A stretch of DNA of 64,000 nucleotides from Globodera rostochiensis (GCA_018350325.1 JAEVLN010000002.1:4261456-4325455); one strand, 5' to 3'. Numbered from the stretch's first letter, positions 47,291 to 61,000 are shown. Notes: generated from the letters alone by a model not told the origin. Numbers and translations are program-made.

Positions 47291-50200
47291 TAGGGCAAAA
47301 GTCATTTTTACTTGAAAAAGGTTTGGCCTATTTTGGTGCGAAAATTCCAATACGGATATTTTCGTGCCCGACTTTATGTTAATTAAGCGTGGAATTTTTC
47401 GAATTTTGTTTATGTTAAAGAGATTTTTTGGATTGACTGATTGTCCCTTTCCGTCCACAAGTCTCGACCGACCCCCGATTTCTCGACTCCGCTCTCGTCT
47501 CGATGCCCGATGCTTCTTCATTTAAGCCGCTTGCATGTGGAGGACCGACCCCTCACAAATTTGCACCCCTTTATTCTTCTTAGCCCTCGCAGTGTCCCCC
47601 TCCCCCCCTATTCGGTGAATAGCAAACTTAATTTGGACAAAAAAACGGAAAAGGGAGGAAAAGCCGAGCCGAAAAGCATCCCATCCTCCGTCCATGCTTT
47701 TTGGAAAGGACCGTCGTATGTTCGCCATCACAAAATTTCATTCACGGCATAAAACATTCGGCACAATCTGCTTTCTGCATTACTCTTCGTGTTTTGGCAT
47801 TTCAAATGCCAAAATTGTGTCGAGTAACAAAATTTCGTTGTTGTTTTGTTAATTTTTTGAAATTTAATTTATGTTTTAATCTTATTTGTAATAGTTTAGC
47901 CATACATTTTAATTGGTATTATTGTTTTTGGTTTTGTTTCATTTTAAAGCCATTGGCACTTTAATTTTTTGTTTGCATTTTCAATAATAAACTCCATAAA
48001 ATAGCAAATTGTTTAAAGAATAATTATAAAAGTTGTGCCAAAACGGCATTTTAATTTCGGTGTTGATCATTTTTAATCTTTAAATAAGCCAAGTTGAGAA
48101 ACTGTCATTAAAGCCCAAAATGTAAGAAAAAAAATGTTCAAATTTTAAATTGTTTAAAAATATATTTGCAAACTTTAAATATGGTCGTAATGAATTTGCC
48201 GTGCCAACCCAAGTAAAAAGCATTACACATCATCAATAATTTGTGCCGTAATTTTGGTCTTCCCCATAATAATATTTCCATTTCCATTTGCCGTTGACCA
48301 ATCTTCGCCCTCCTCAACCTCCGCCCGCCCACTCATTTTGTGTTATAGCACCAATTTTCTCGCCGCGTTTTATGGCTACCGAAGATGGGCGGGCAGTGAA
48401 AAATAAATGAAATTGCCATTCGATTCGATGCGATGCAAATGCTTAAAAAGTATTTTAGGAATTTTGTTTAATACAATGCCATTTTTACATATTTTAATTT
48501 AAATCATTTTTTATTCAACTTTTAATTACATTTTGAATTTGTTCAAAATATTTTTAGAAATTTTGAAATGAATTTTTTTCTTTTATTTTGTAACGAATCC
48601 CAATTTTTCGCACAGTGCCAAATTTGACGACAATTTGTAATTTAATGCCTTTTTTAGGCTTATTTTGAAGCTTATTGCCCCTTTTTTCTATTTTAAGAAT
48701 GATTTTATTTAGGTAATGTGCCTATTTTATTGTAACGCCTTAAAAATCCCACTTTTTTGCGCTTGTCAATTTGCTTTAAATTTTGGCTTTAGCATTATTT
48801 GTGTTAACGCCGTCCGTATTTTCCTAAAGGTAAAATTCGTTGTTTACAAAAAATGAAAACATTTAGAAAATCTAAAATAAATTTTTAATTATTTAATTAG
48901 TAAAATTGTGAATTTTCCAAAAACATTTTTTGTTGCATAAATTTTTCACGTTTTCCTATTATTTTTGCTCCCCTTTTTTTGACAAAATTCTCTGCCCTCT
49001 CACAATTTTTCTCTTCCAAATTGTGCTTTTCGGATGAATAAGCGCGAGTCCATTTAGTCGGCATTGACTAAAGTAAAATAGACAAAATTGCATCTGAGTC
49101 CGTTTGTCTAGCTCAATCATTTGTCAAAAACTCCAATTTAAAAAATAAAATTTTTTAGACTTAATGTTTAAAAATGACTTTTTTTACCTGTCGGCACCAG
49201 ACCACAAAATAATGGTTACGTAGCAAGAAATTGCTCAAATCAATTATTGGGAGCGACAAAAACAGCGCTTTTGCTCACATTGTTACGAATTAGTGCAATT
49301 AATAATTTCATGACGTTTAGTCAATCTTTAGGGGTGAATTTTTGGTTTTATTAAGAGAGAAGCTCAAAAAAACAGTCTTTTCGCTTTTTCGAAAAATTTG
49401 TTAAGAAAAATGCTAATAAATCGAAGCCCTCCTATGAAAATATTAGTGCATATTTTGGCTGCCTCTTTCGCTTTTAAGTGCCTAAAAATGTCTCTCTACT
49501 GATCAGTGATCATTGTGTATTTTAAATAAATTTTTTGTTTATTCCCCTAACTTTAAACATAAAATTTCCTCAATTTTTAAAATGTGGTCATTTATTTTTG
49601 CTAGCAAAGTTTTATTTATCCAATAATCCACACAAAAATTGCGTCAAATTTGCCTTCCATAAACTCTCCACAATAAAAAAATTCCAATTTTTTCGCCGAC
49701 CCTAAGCCCCCACCCCCTGGGGATTTGGCGCAAATTTCGCTTATCTCCCCCCGCTTTGCCCGCGGTCAGTCGCCGCCGTCCCCTCTAATCGCTTCAATTC
49801 AATGCCAAAATAGGAGCAAAAATGCCAAGACAGAGCTTATCTGCTTGCTTTCTTCAATGAAATGTTGGCCCTTTTTTTAGTTTAAATTAATTAAACATTT
49901 GAATTTTTTGTTCAGAGGATTCAACTAAATTTTTTTTGTAAAATCCTCAAAAATACAATTATTTTTCCTAACACAATTACGGAACCCGAATGTACGAACA
50001 ATTCTTGTTTTTTTGTGTTAGAGCTGCATATTTCAAAATTCCATTTTTGGATGTTTATTTTGGAAAAAATGAATTATTTTAACTGAGCCAAAACGTTGAC
50101 ACCGACCGGTTGGCATTTTGACTTTAGGAATATTGAAAAACAATTATAAAACAAACAATTTTCTTTGATTATTAAAACTGTTTAAAAAATGGTTAAATTT

Positions 50201-51229
50201 CTAATTCGACAGTTACCTAGTTATTTTTATTGGAGCAGTTTTTTTTCATCTAACTTTCAAAATTTGACTTTTTTAGCCCAACATTTTTACTCAGCTTTTT
50301 TATTCTTAGAATTAAAAATGTTCGCCCGCCTGCACTGAGATGAGTGAGTGATTGTTGTGCATTTATTGTCGGGGGGGGGGAAGAAAGCTTGGGGGCGGGA
50401 GTCATTTGTTTCACTTTAACGGATTCATTTTTTCACTCTTTTTCTGACACAATTTTCTTTGAAAAATTAAAAAACCCTCAAAATATTAAAGAGATTAGAG
50501 AATTTTTCAATTTAATATATAAACAATACAAAAATATATTTAATTGTTGCTCGCTTTTTAGCTCTCTTTTTTAAAGGAATTTTTTTTCAGAAAATTTAAA
50601 AAACTCTCAAAATATTAATGAGATCTATTTAAAAACAGTTTTCAGAATTACAAAAATAAATTTCTTTAATTTTTAGCTATTTCAAATTGTTGCAATTTTG
50701 AAATTTCGATCAAAAACTTGAACCAATTTGTATATGAATTAATACCATTTTGCAGAAAGAATTCGCTTTCGTTTTTTAATAATTATTTATTTTTATTAGA
50801 AACATTTTTCATCTTTAATTATTTGGGGACACAAATATAAAATGAATTCCAATTTTTTGCATTTTTTGTGAATTAATTTCAAATTTTCCTTTTTTTCCAG
50901 CGTTTTATTTTTGGATTTATCGGTTGCGACACTTTGTTTGATCCCGTCATTAATTAATTAATTATCTTTTTCCTATTTCTAAGGCTTCATCCCCCGCGAT
51001 TTGAGGGCAATGAAGCACAGAATTACACATTTATAGTTTTAGAGATTGGATTCTCCAAATTTATTTTATTTAAGAAAAGTCGCACAGATTTTTTCTTTTT
51101 AAAATTTTACTTAATTACTGAAAAATTTAGTCCAATAAACCAGAAAAAATGCCTTTTTTGGACACTATTTTCATTCTCGGATTTTGTTGGACAAAAGAAA
51201 TTTAAAAAAAAAAAATTAAAAATTCCGAT

Positions 51230-51400
51230 TTTAGGTGTTTTCTGGCCATAACTTTTTTGGCACTTATCCAATCGTAAAGGCTTACAAATTGGCTTAATAT
51301 AGCTCCATCTCCTTGAGACTTTTGAATGGCTTTAAAAATGTCTGAATCGGTTCCGGGGTGAAGCAAAGTTATTGCCCCGGTCTGGATTCGGTCTGCACGC
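51230..51400. repeat. Half copy of the ATTGGACAA fold-back family, copy B
   Basis: GGCCATAACTTTTTTGGCAC, then TTATCCAATCG and, downstream, AAGTTATTGCCCCGGTC match the inverted left part of copy A. Only one arm is seen. Confidence 0.6.
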
Positions 51401-51716
51401 CCATTTTGTAATAAACATATTTAAAATAAATCTTTGGCACGTAATTCGTTTTAGCCTGAATGTGCGGAAATTGATTATTTTTAATCCTCAAAATGAATTT
51501 CTCATTGAAAGCTTATACTTTTGGGGAAAAAGACTTTTGATTTCGCAATACTAAGAAATCTTTAATGTGTCAGTTTTAAGGATTAAAATATGCTTTTAAA
51601 ATTTTTAAGCTTTTTGTATTTTCAACAATTTAAAAAATGAAAATTTTATTTATTATAAGTACTTTAGCAAAATGCCTATTTAAAAATCACTCACACTTTT
51701 TGTGCCCAATTCTTCA

Positions 51717-54700
51717 ATGCTTTTCTTCATTTCATTGGCCGAACAAAGCTCGACGGTTTTGGCCATTGGCACCGCATCTGTCAGCCGATTGTCATCGCCT
51801 CAATTCACCACTCATTCCGCCAACGTCGCCGGCGGCGCTGCCAATGGTGCCACGGCCGCTAATCAGCAGCCATCCAACAGAGTTTGTCTGGGCTTTGCCG
51901 ACATTTTAATCGCCTTTATATTGGTAAGTTTGATGATCAATCAGTTAATAAATGGGCCTTTTTTTTTAATGTAATCATACTGTTAATGTGATTCGACTTT
52001 GAGCATATTATTCTGGTTTCTAATCAGTCTAAAAATTTTTGGATCTGATCAGTTTGTGATGAACTTTTTAACTTTTCGGCTACATATCCTGTATCTCTGA
52101 TATTTTATTTTTTCAATTAGAAAAATTGAGTTGAGTAAATCCGGGTTATGTTTTTATTTTGTATTTTAAGAGCGCCGCAATAGTACAAAAATGAATAGAT
52201 TTTAAAAATAAGCTATTTTCTTTTCTTTTTTTGATGACACTAAAATGAATGTTTTTTAATATTTTTGTTTTTTTACTTTTATTTTATATTCCACCAATAA
52301 TTAATTGCTGCCAGATTTTGCTCATCCTCGCAACCGTTCTGGGCAACGTTTTGGTCGTACTTTCTGTGTTCCTTTACAAACGAATGCGCACTTTCACCAA
52401 CTTTCTGCTCACTTCATTAGCAACCGCAGGTATATTTTATTTTAAAAAACGAAAACAATTTTTTGGGTCGCGTTTTTTAGATATGAAAAAATTGTCTTTA
52501 AAATGATTTAAAATGGCACAGATTTGCTTGTGGGACTGTTGATAATGCCATTGGCACTGTTCGACCTGTTGCACAACCACAATTGGCCATTGGGCAAGGC
52601 GTTGTGCCGAATTTGGGCAACTTTTGACGTGCTTTTGTGCACTGCGTCCATTCTCAATCTGTGCATTATTTCGCTGGACAGGTTGGAGGGAATTGTTTAA
52701 TATATAATTAATTAATTAATTATTGGAAAATGAATATTAATATCCATTATTAAAAAGAAAGAGTAATTGTCTAAAAATAAATTATAATGCCTTAATTTTT
52801 AGATATATGGCCATCACGAGCCCTTTGCGCTACCCAAGAACGAGGCAAAAACAAACAAAAAAAAACATTTTTTATTTTTAAAACACTTTAGGAGTCGTTG
52901 GATGGCTTGCGCCCTTCTCAGTTTTGGTTGCTTTTTTAATTTGAGTATTTTTTGGCACTGAATTTTAAATTAAATTTTTTTAGACCATAAGCAATTTAAA
53001 ACAAATAAATTTGAATTAGTCAAAAACCCAGATTAGTTAAATTAATTGGAGCAATTTTTTGACCAATTTTTGAATTTGTATTTTAATGAATTAAAAATGT
53101 TTTTTCAAATTTTCGTCTGGGGCATGGCGTTTGTGGTGTGCTCGCCCCCCTGGTTCGTGAACGAATGGCGCATTTCTTTTCAAACCAAAGTGCCCTTATT
53201 GGCCACCGCCGATGCGTCGGCATTAGCACGACTTTCACTGACCCTTAACAAAATGCCGATGCTGTCGTCCACCGTTAGTCGTGGCCATCGTGAGCAAACG
53301 ACGACGGCACTACTGCTCGGAGACGGGGCCTACCAGTGTGCCTACCCGATGAGTGTGTCTTATCGCATCTACAGCGCTTCCGTGTCCTTTTACATCCCGT
53401 TGGTGGTCAGTAATTACCTTTAATAACCGGAACAGTTTAAAATGGTCGGGATCATGTCAGATTATTTATCTGAACAGTTTGGACTGCTTTCAGATCAATC
53501 ATTTCTTGCTTGATCAAGTAACATAAATTATTAGCCTGAAATATTAAAAAAAAATAGATTTAATGTTGTTAAAAGCTTGTGGTTTTGGTATTATATTTGG
53601 TGGTAAATTTAAAATCATAATTTTTTTTATTCATTTTTTAACCCTAAACAGTTCAGGAAAAAAATTCAAAATCCTTGGAACAGGGCCAAGCTTTAATCTG
53701 ATTACGTGCACTCTGGTTACACCATCTGCCGCCATTCATTGATTAAACTGATCAGAGTGTATTAAATCAATAACCATTTGATATAGAAATAAGGGATAGA
53801 TGAAAGTAAAAAGTATTTAAAACATCTTTTAATGATCTGACAATGAACTAGTAATGATCGTAATCTTTAAGGTGATGCTTTTCGTGTATTTCAAAATTTT
53901 TCGGGTTGCCTCGGAGAGGGAGCGTCTGATCCGCGAGGGTATGGGCACCTGTCGGCTGTCTCGAAGAGTTGAGAAGACGCAGTTGAAAGGACGGAAGCGA
54001 AGTGCAACTACAAATTACACGCGTCGGTAAGAAAACAAAAACAAAAAATCCGGGTTTTTAACCGGTTCAAATTTGAAAAAGCATAGGGTGACTTTTTTTG
54101 GTCAAAAGTTCGTTAGGCTTAGGCCTAAGCCGCCCTTCGCTTAGGATTCGTTAGGCTTAGGCCTAAGCCGTCCAGAGCTTAGGGGTTCATCTCATGGTGG
54201 GTTAGGCTTAAGGCTACGAACCCCCCCCCCCCCTACCTTTCCCCTTGTTATTCTATCCGGCTTTGGTATTACTTAAAAGTCGTTTTTTCCTTAATTTTCA
54301 AAATTTGAACCGGTTCAAAAACCAGTTCAAAGGTCGAGCCCGCTAAAATTTTGCTTATTCCATCGTTTTCAGCACCTTAGAAAACGTATAAAACCGGTTT
54401 TGGGAAGGGGTCGCAAAACAGGAAAACCTTCACCAAAACTAAGTTTTTTCATCTGAATTTTTTCGTTTAAGCTCGAATGCTCCAAGGATCCACGAGGTTA
54501 TTCAGAACATCGCATCGCCAACATTGACGGCATGCGGTGGTGAGCAGGACAAAAAGTTCGTCGTCATTCTTGAAAATTTTAGCATTTTTTGTTTTTGACT
54601 TTTTTTTAATTTTTGAAAACACATTTTTTAAGGCCATTATTTTTATTTTTTTAACCTTTTTTTTTGGTTTTTGGTCTATTCAAGTAATAATGGCTAATAA

Positions 54701-57409
54701 TTGCAATAGCAGCAGCAGTGCCAACCACTGTTCTGCCCCTGCATATTCAAAACATCCGAGCCGTCCAAATCCAACGCCCGGGGCACTGCCGCCGGCACAA
54801 CTCTCCGAGGATCGGCCCTCGTCTGGCCAAATGTCGCCAAATTTGCGTAGCTCCATTCTTCGCCCAGGGGTGGGTCTAAAGCATTAAATTTCGTAAAAAT
54901 TCCTAAAAAGATTTACATTTAACAAACTGTGTGTCTGTCCTTTGTTAGGACTACGACTCGGAGGAGACAATTTGTCCCCCGTCCGCCAGAACCAGTGGAC
55001 GAAGCGCCACGCCAGCAGCGGCCAGAAACGGCACAAAAAAAGCAACAAATATTTTGGCATCGTCCCAACGATGTGCAACAGATTCATTTCGACGCAAGAT
55101 CAAATCGATGGAATGCCTGGGAACATTGGTGGGGCGAAATTTTGGTATTTTGAAATGATGAGAGACAACAGATCAAAATTGTGAAATTATTCAATTTATA
55201 AAAGGGTTTAAAAATTATTAAATTATTCTAACATTAATTTTACAACCAATTTTATATATTTTCCATGCTCTTTTTAAGCTCAACATGTTTTTTTTTTGTT
55301 TTTAATCATTAGAAAAATGATACCATGCAAAATAATTTTGATCATTTAATGATGGTTATATACTGATCAAATCGTTTTATTATTATGTACGATCGAATCT
55401 GAATGATACTTATCATTAATCAAATTTGTTTGATCATGCACAAAATTTGTGAATTTCAGGGCAATTATTCGTCAAGAGTGTCCACCAATTATCGCAAAAA
55501 CAGTGCCGACCCGGCGGGCGACGACAGCGACGACGACGAAAGTGATATGCAAAATGAGTGCCAACAACAACGGCGCGTGCAGGACAACAATAACAAATTT
55601 GCCCAGCGAAGCCTGCAGAACTTGCAGAACCTGCAGCCGCCGGCGCCGGTCAACCGGCTGTCCAACGGGGCCAAGCAGCTCATGAGGACAGCGAACAACA
55701 ACAATACATTTGGGATGGTGAACTGCACAACGGGGTACAACAACAATAACAAGCAATCTGATCAAATTAATAACATTTGGACTGGATTGATAAAAATATA
55801 AAATTCGTTTTAATCGAAGATATTAATTTAATTTCCAGAACTTGCGTAATTCAGAAATCCAACTCTAAAAAAGTTCACAATCCTTTTAGTTACATGAATC
55901 CAGTTAACAATTCTCTGGTAAATAACCTGAAAAAAAATCCGAATTTCTAAAAGAATTTAATTTTTATTTCTTTTTGGGGTAAACCCAACTCTCATCCATA
56001 CCCAACTCATCCATAGAGCATAACTTGCTTCAAACTTAACCGATTTAGAAAGTCTTAACGCTATTCGATAGATCTCGAATAGTTGAAGCTAACATTAAGT
56101 TATAACTTTGTGATTGGACAAATATCAAAAAAGTTATGGCCTTAACACTTAAAGAAGTTTAAAATTCTGATTTTTGGGGGGTTTTCTGACCATAACTTTT
56201 TTGATATTTGTCCAATCACAAAGTTTTAACTTAATGTTAGCTTCAACTGTTCGAGATCTATCGAATAGCCTTAAGACTTTCTAAATCGGTTAAGGTTGAA
56301 GCGAGTTATGCTCAATGGATGAGTTGATATGGATGAGATGGGTATGGATGAGTTGGGTGGGACCCTTCTTTTTTTACTAATTTTTTTATCATTTTCAGCT
56401 CAAATCAGCAGGCGAGAAATTCGATGGCCGTCCTGCAGCAGTCCCATTTCACGACTAAAAATGCAAATTTTCGCGGGTCCAAGGAGAAAATTGTGTATTT
56501 GAGGGAACGCAAAGCATTGAAAACCATCGGAATTGTCGTTTTAGGTAAATTTAATTATTATTTGTTTGAATTCAAAATTATTTATGATTTAAATTAAAAA
56601 AAAATTTTCGATCAGTTTCCAACAAAAAATTTTATTATTAAGAGAGAAAAAAGTGATTTTTTAGGATTTATCATTTGCTGGCTGCCGTTCTTCGTTGTTT
56701 ATGTGCTTGAAGTTTCGCCAGTACTGAAGAAATGGGTAAAAATAATAGAAAAAAATAATTTCTTTAATAAAAAGAAGTTTATATATACCGTCTATTAGAG
56801 AGGGCGGGATATACTAGGGATGTGTATCATATCGTAATTTAGAGCAATACTTATCGTATTTTCGCTAAAATCAAAATTAGAAGACATTCCGAATTTTTTA
56901 GAAATTAAAATTAAAAACTGGAAATTTCTTTCGTATCGTATTTTGGTGTATTGTAAATGTATCGTATTTTGAGGAGACGATATCGACATCCTGGTGTATA
57001 CGGTATTATTATTTTTAGGATGTCATTGGAAAAAAGGAATTCCAGCTGTTATCAGAATTTTTCCTCTGGCTGGGATATTCCAATTCCGTATGTTTTTCCC
57101 CAATTCTTAATAAATTTGCCTAAAATTTTGTTATTAAGGTGCTTAACCCGCTGATTTATACTATGGTAATATTTTATTTTTTTTATGTATATTTAAACAA
57201 ATATTTAATTGTTTTTGCTTTTTTTCATATTTTTTCAAAGGTTTTTCAATAAATATTCACCAAAATAATATTTATTAAAATCTTTGCCCGTTTAGTACAA
57301 TTCGGACTTCCGGCGCTGTTTCCGCGACCTGCTCGGCATGGGCTGCATGAACCAACACCGGCGGACAATGAGCGTCAAGAAGCTTCACCAACAGTCGAAC
57401 CTCTTTTGA
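51717..57409 (+). CDS. Biogenic-amine GPCR (class A), about 710 aa, 16 exons
   Basis: Exons: 51717-51923, 52315-52429, 52522-52681, 52803-52844, 52892-52920, 53116-53405, 53872-54026, 54472-54539, 54685-54869, 54949-55128, 55460-55734, 56399-56544, 56665-56735, 57019-57087, 57139-57165, 57296-57409. The reading frame runs through with consistent phases. Hallmarks: TM2 Asp108 in ATADLL, Cys136, the amine-binding Asp143 (ATFDVLL), DRY at 160-162, TM5 serines in [13 protein letters not shown] at 622-625 and NPLIY at 667-671. The third intracellular loop is about 300 residues, rich in Ser, Asn, Gln and basic patches, which suits Gi/o-coupled amine receptors. The blocks SPPWFVNEW and SEREXLIREG...GTCRLSRR are closest, from memory, to octopamine/alpha-2-adrenergic-like receptors such as OCTR-1, but this is not certain. 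The true start is uncertain; no clear signal peptide. Two splice sites are non-canonical. Confidence 0.9.
54108..54216. repeat. Head-to-head TTAGGC motifs in a GPCR intron
   Basis: GTTAGGCTTAGGCCTAAGCC occurs twice about 40 bp apart, followed by a third partial GTTAGGCTTAAGGC. TTAGGC is the C. elegans-type telomere unit; here two units face their complement. It lies in the intron 54027-54471. Confidence 0.6.
55983..56358. mobile_element. Fold-back element, ATTGGACAA family, copy C, in a GPCR intron
   Basis: Arms of about 170 bp run from CCCAACTC...CCATACCCAACTC at the left to GGTATGGATGAGTTGGG at the right. They include ATTGGACAAATATCAAAAAA on both sides. The loop is about 30 bp. It lies 40 bp upstream of the exon at 56399. 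Confidence 0.85.
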
Positions 57410-57882
57410 CGGCCCAAATCCAATCCAAATTGAATGAATAATAATGATTTTGTTACATAATTAAGGGTAATAATGACGCTATGTCAAAAGTGGCATTTCA
57501 TTAAAGCACAATAATAATGGCACAATGTCAAAATTTAACAAAGCACAACAAAAAAGTGACTACTATTTTTTAAAACAATTCTAAAAGTGGTCACAAAATG
57601 GATTCGCAATGGGCTGGCTACGGTTTATTAATCCCGCTAGGTGAAAAACGTATAGTTTTCAATTTCAGGCTAATAAATTCTGTTCCTTGATCAAACAAGA
57701 AATGTATTTTATCTTTAATAAATGTAAAATATAAGATAATTTCCAGCCACAATTTAATTTAAAAATTTACTAATTTAAAGAAAGTCGACAGATAATGACA
57801 AAGAACTGGCAAGCATTTATTATAAATTGAAGCAGTAAAATTAAAATAAATAAATCTATGGTAAAGAGCGGCGCGGCCAACA
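57410..57882. other. Short intergenic region between convergent genes
   Basis: AT-rich spacer between the GPCR stop and the kinase 3' end on the opposite strand. AATAAT/AATAAA-like signals are present (for example ATGAATAATAATG near 57434). No gene. Confidence 0.5.
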
Positions 57883-57925
57883 TCATAGCAATTCAGGCTG
57901 TGCGAAAATCAATGCATCTTGAGCT
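57883..57925 (-). other. Possible alternative last exon of the kinase gene
   Basis: GGACAG|GTAACC at the end of the kinase reading frame is also a good donor. TTTTTCACAG at 57926-57935 is a good acceptor in phase, giving the tail RAQDALIFAQPELL and a stop at 57883-57885. Choice between this and the stop at 58010 needs transcripts. Confidence 0.45.
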
Positions 57926-58009
57926 CTGTGAAAAAGGGGTTTAAAATTTGAATCTGATTTGTGAGGTCCGCTTCGTATGATCACTGATCAGGATTAGTAT
58001 ATGCGCGGG

Positions 58010-61000
58010 TTACCTGTCCTGCTCGCGGATGTTCTTCAGTCTTTGGAGTGCATCTTCCGCGCTGATTCGATCCCCCGCATTTTGGTCCCAACACCGACGC
58101 ATCAGTTCGTCTAGCTCCGGACTGCACTGTTCCGGCACGCCGGGGACCTTCCCGTTTTTAAGCGCACAGCTCACTTCCCCGTTGGAAAGATTGCCGAATG
58201 GCATATCGCCGTAAGAAAAAAGTTCAAACAGCAACACACCGAAAGACCTAGGGAATGGAAAAGGTTGAAGCAGTTGCGGGAACGGGACTGAAATGTTCAT
58301 TCTCCTTCATATGAATGAGGTGCTCCTGCTTTCTCCCTCTTTTGTGCCGGATTCCGGGCCCACTCAGCTCTAGGTTAAAGTCGTTATTTTTCTTAGTAGA
58401 TTAATGGGTCCGGCGCAAATCTCAAAAGTGCCCGCACAAATGTACCGGCTTTCTCGTTCTATAGGATCATCCTTCTCCTCTAGTGATCCCAATGTCCGCA
58501 TTGTGAAGTCCTCTCTCTCTTCACTATATCAGCGCTAAGGCACTGACCAAATGTCCGATTGGTGAGTGTATATGCCATTGATCAGACATTCCGGAGACGT
58601 CCACCGGAGGGGCAGCAACGCAGCCGAACTATTTGCAGGCACATATTCCATGGATGTATGCAGACAACGGGACCTGCCGAAATCGGAGATTTTCACGCAA
58701 ATTGGTGGACGCGAAGCGGCACTGCTGCAGCTCAGGTCACAGTCGCCAGAGACGAGACAATTACGAGCAGCAAGGTCGCGATGGACGATCTTCCGTTGCA
58801 CAAGGTAGCAAAGGCCTTTGGCGATCTGAATGAGCGGAATAGAAAAAAGAAAGCGCCATCGGGGTCAATTGAATCCAGCAAACTGAGTCCCAACATGGTG
58901 TAACTACAAAGTAATAGGCCAGCTTTTGGTTGAGGCGTTCTGAACATTCGTCGCTGGGACATAATTCGCCGTTTGCAACTGGCCGGAACTCAGATGAACC
59001 GTTTCAACGACAAACCCGGGCTAATGAATATGATTTTGCCTGGATGCTAATGTTAATGAGCTCTGAAGAGATCAGAGGCGGAGGCGAGTAGTCGCTGTTG
59101 CGAGGCGCCCGACTTTGAAGATACCGCCTGATCGTGAAGCAAATAGTGAGCATTTTTAAATCAAATTGCCGGCGGGTTTCCCGGGTTAAGTTTTTCCGAT
59201 GCCATCCCTGAACGGGATGGGGAAAATATGGATCATAGGTCCCAGGCTCGAATCACTCAAAACCACTTTATTAGATTTTTTTAGGGGCTGAAACCAATAG
59301 AAAAATCAAAAATTTTATTGGGACGAGCATTTAAACCGGTTTTTGAACAGTTTAAAAATTGCCAAAATTGGAGATTTTTGACTTGAATTTTATGTCTTCA
59401 TGTCGGCCAATTTTAACAAATTTAGTATCATTCGACAGCTCTCGACGAGAAAAATCGATCTAGATGTGATGGGATACGATCGTACGCCATTTGGATACCG
59501 GCAGACTGAGTCCCAGTGTAAATAAGAACCAACCCTGGCCGGGCTTCTATGCACAGTTGTCTGCGAAGAAAGGGGGTTCATTTTTACTTTTGGTACTAAT
59601 GCCCCTTTTACACTGGGACTTAGTCGGCCGGTATTTAAATGGCGTCTGATCGTATCACGTCATATCTAAATCGATTTGTCTCGTCGAGTGCTGTCGAATG
59701 ATACTAAATTTGTTGAAATTGGCCGACAGGAAAACTCAAAATTCAAAAAAAATCTCCATTTTTGGCCATTTTTACGGTTCAAAAACCGGTTTAAATGCTC
59801 TCTATCGGTCTCAGCCCCTAAGAAACCCTATAAAAGTGGTTTTGAGTGATTTTAAGCCTTGGACCTATGATCCATATTTACCGCATTCATCCCATGGAAA
59901 CTGACTGTAAATTGCCATGGTTCATCAATTCGAGCACCAGGGCAATTTGTCCTTGCCAATTCGAAGTACCAAACATTCGCAACACATTCGGATGGTCGAG
60001 CTGAGCGAGCAGAGACTGAAAGCGATCAGTTAGTTTGATAAATAAACGATTTGTCGATGTGAAACAACCGCTTCTTTCTGCATTTCGTCATTTATCCTCA
60101 AATTGGTCAAAAACTTCATTGCCACCTGCTGGGGGAAAGAAATTAATACGCGCAAAAAATGACGTGTAATTTAATTAGAACCCGGGCCGGGACGAGATTT
60201 TTGCATCCGAAGGCTTCGAGATTTCTCAGAGATTCTCGGGTCGCGTGATTAATAGTTTAAAACTGTTAGAGGTTCAAAATTTTCGAGTCGAAAAATCTGT
60301 GATAAGACTATTGTGTGATGCCGAGAAGAGAGCTTAGCTGCCCGAGAGTTTACATAATTCTTTAATCATCAAAGAATTCTTGAGTTTTATCATCAGTATC
60401 TTTTTGAAGTCCAGGGTCTGACCCGGTCGAGACGAAACTTTCACGAATCGAGTCTTTGTCACAAAAACTTTGTAGTCTTGGAATTTACCGAAAAAGAGTA
60501 TTTTTTCGAAAACTTTTGCATTGACCACCTTTCGTGCAGTGCCCTGACCAATTCCATTCGGCTGTTCAGCCGCAGCCGCAGCAGCAACAGGCAGTAAATT
60601 CGTCCCCGACTCCCCCCCTTTGTCTTCCTCACAATTTGCCGCAATTCCATCCGTTTTTTGTATCCAAAGCGCCGCATAAACTTCGCCAAAGGCGCCCTTA
60701 AGATAAAAAATAGGGAGGAACATCACACAAATACCATAGGCACGGAATTTCTGCCCTATATTTTTTGAGATTGTCGCATCCGATTCTGATGTGTGCCTTT
60801 ATTTATTCACTTCGAGGGGTCACTTACCCCCCTCCCCCCTTACCCTCCGACATGGCGCCCTAGGAGATTCTTGATTGCCGAACAAGCCACACCCCAAGGG
60901 ATCAAATTAATCATCATTCTTACTTTTCCAAGCGGTTCCTTGAGCAGCAAGCATTCAGAGTCGATCACATGCAAACCGTGCCGATCATTCGTGCTGGAGA

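Larger units (their letters stand above)
46931..51716. other. AT-rich intergenic region upstream of the GPCR gene
   Basis: Besides the fold-backs listed separately, I find no exon or RNA gene. Open frames near 47.4-47.8 and 50.3 kb have no recognisable domain. The amine-receptor promoter should lie near its right end. Confidence 0.45.

Noticed and set aside
47441..47752. 103-aa open frame
   Set aside because: No family resemblance, no flanking exons, and an antisense frame of similar quality.
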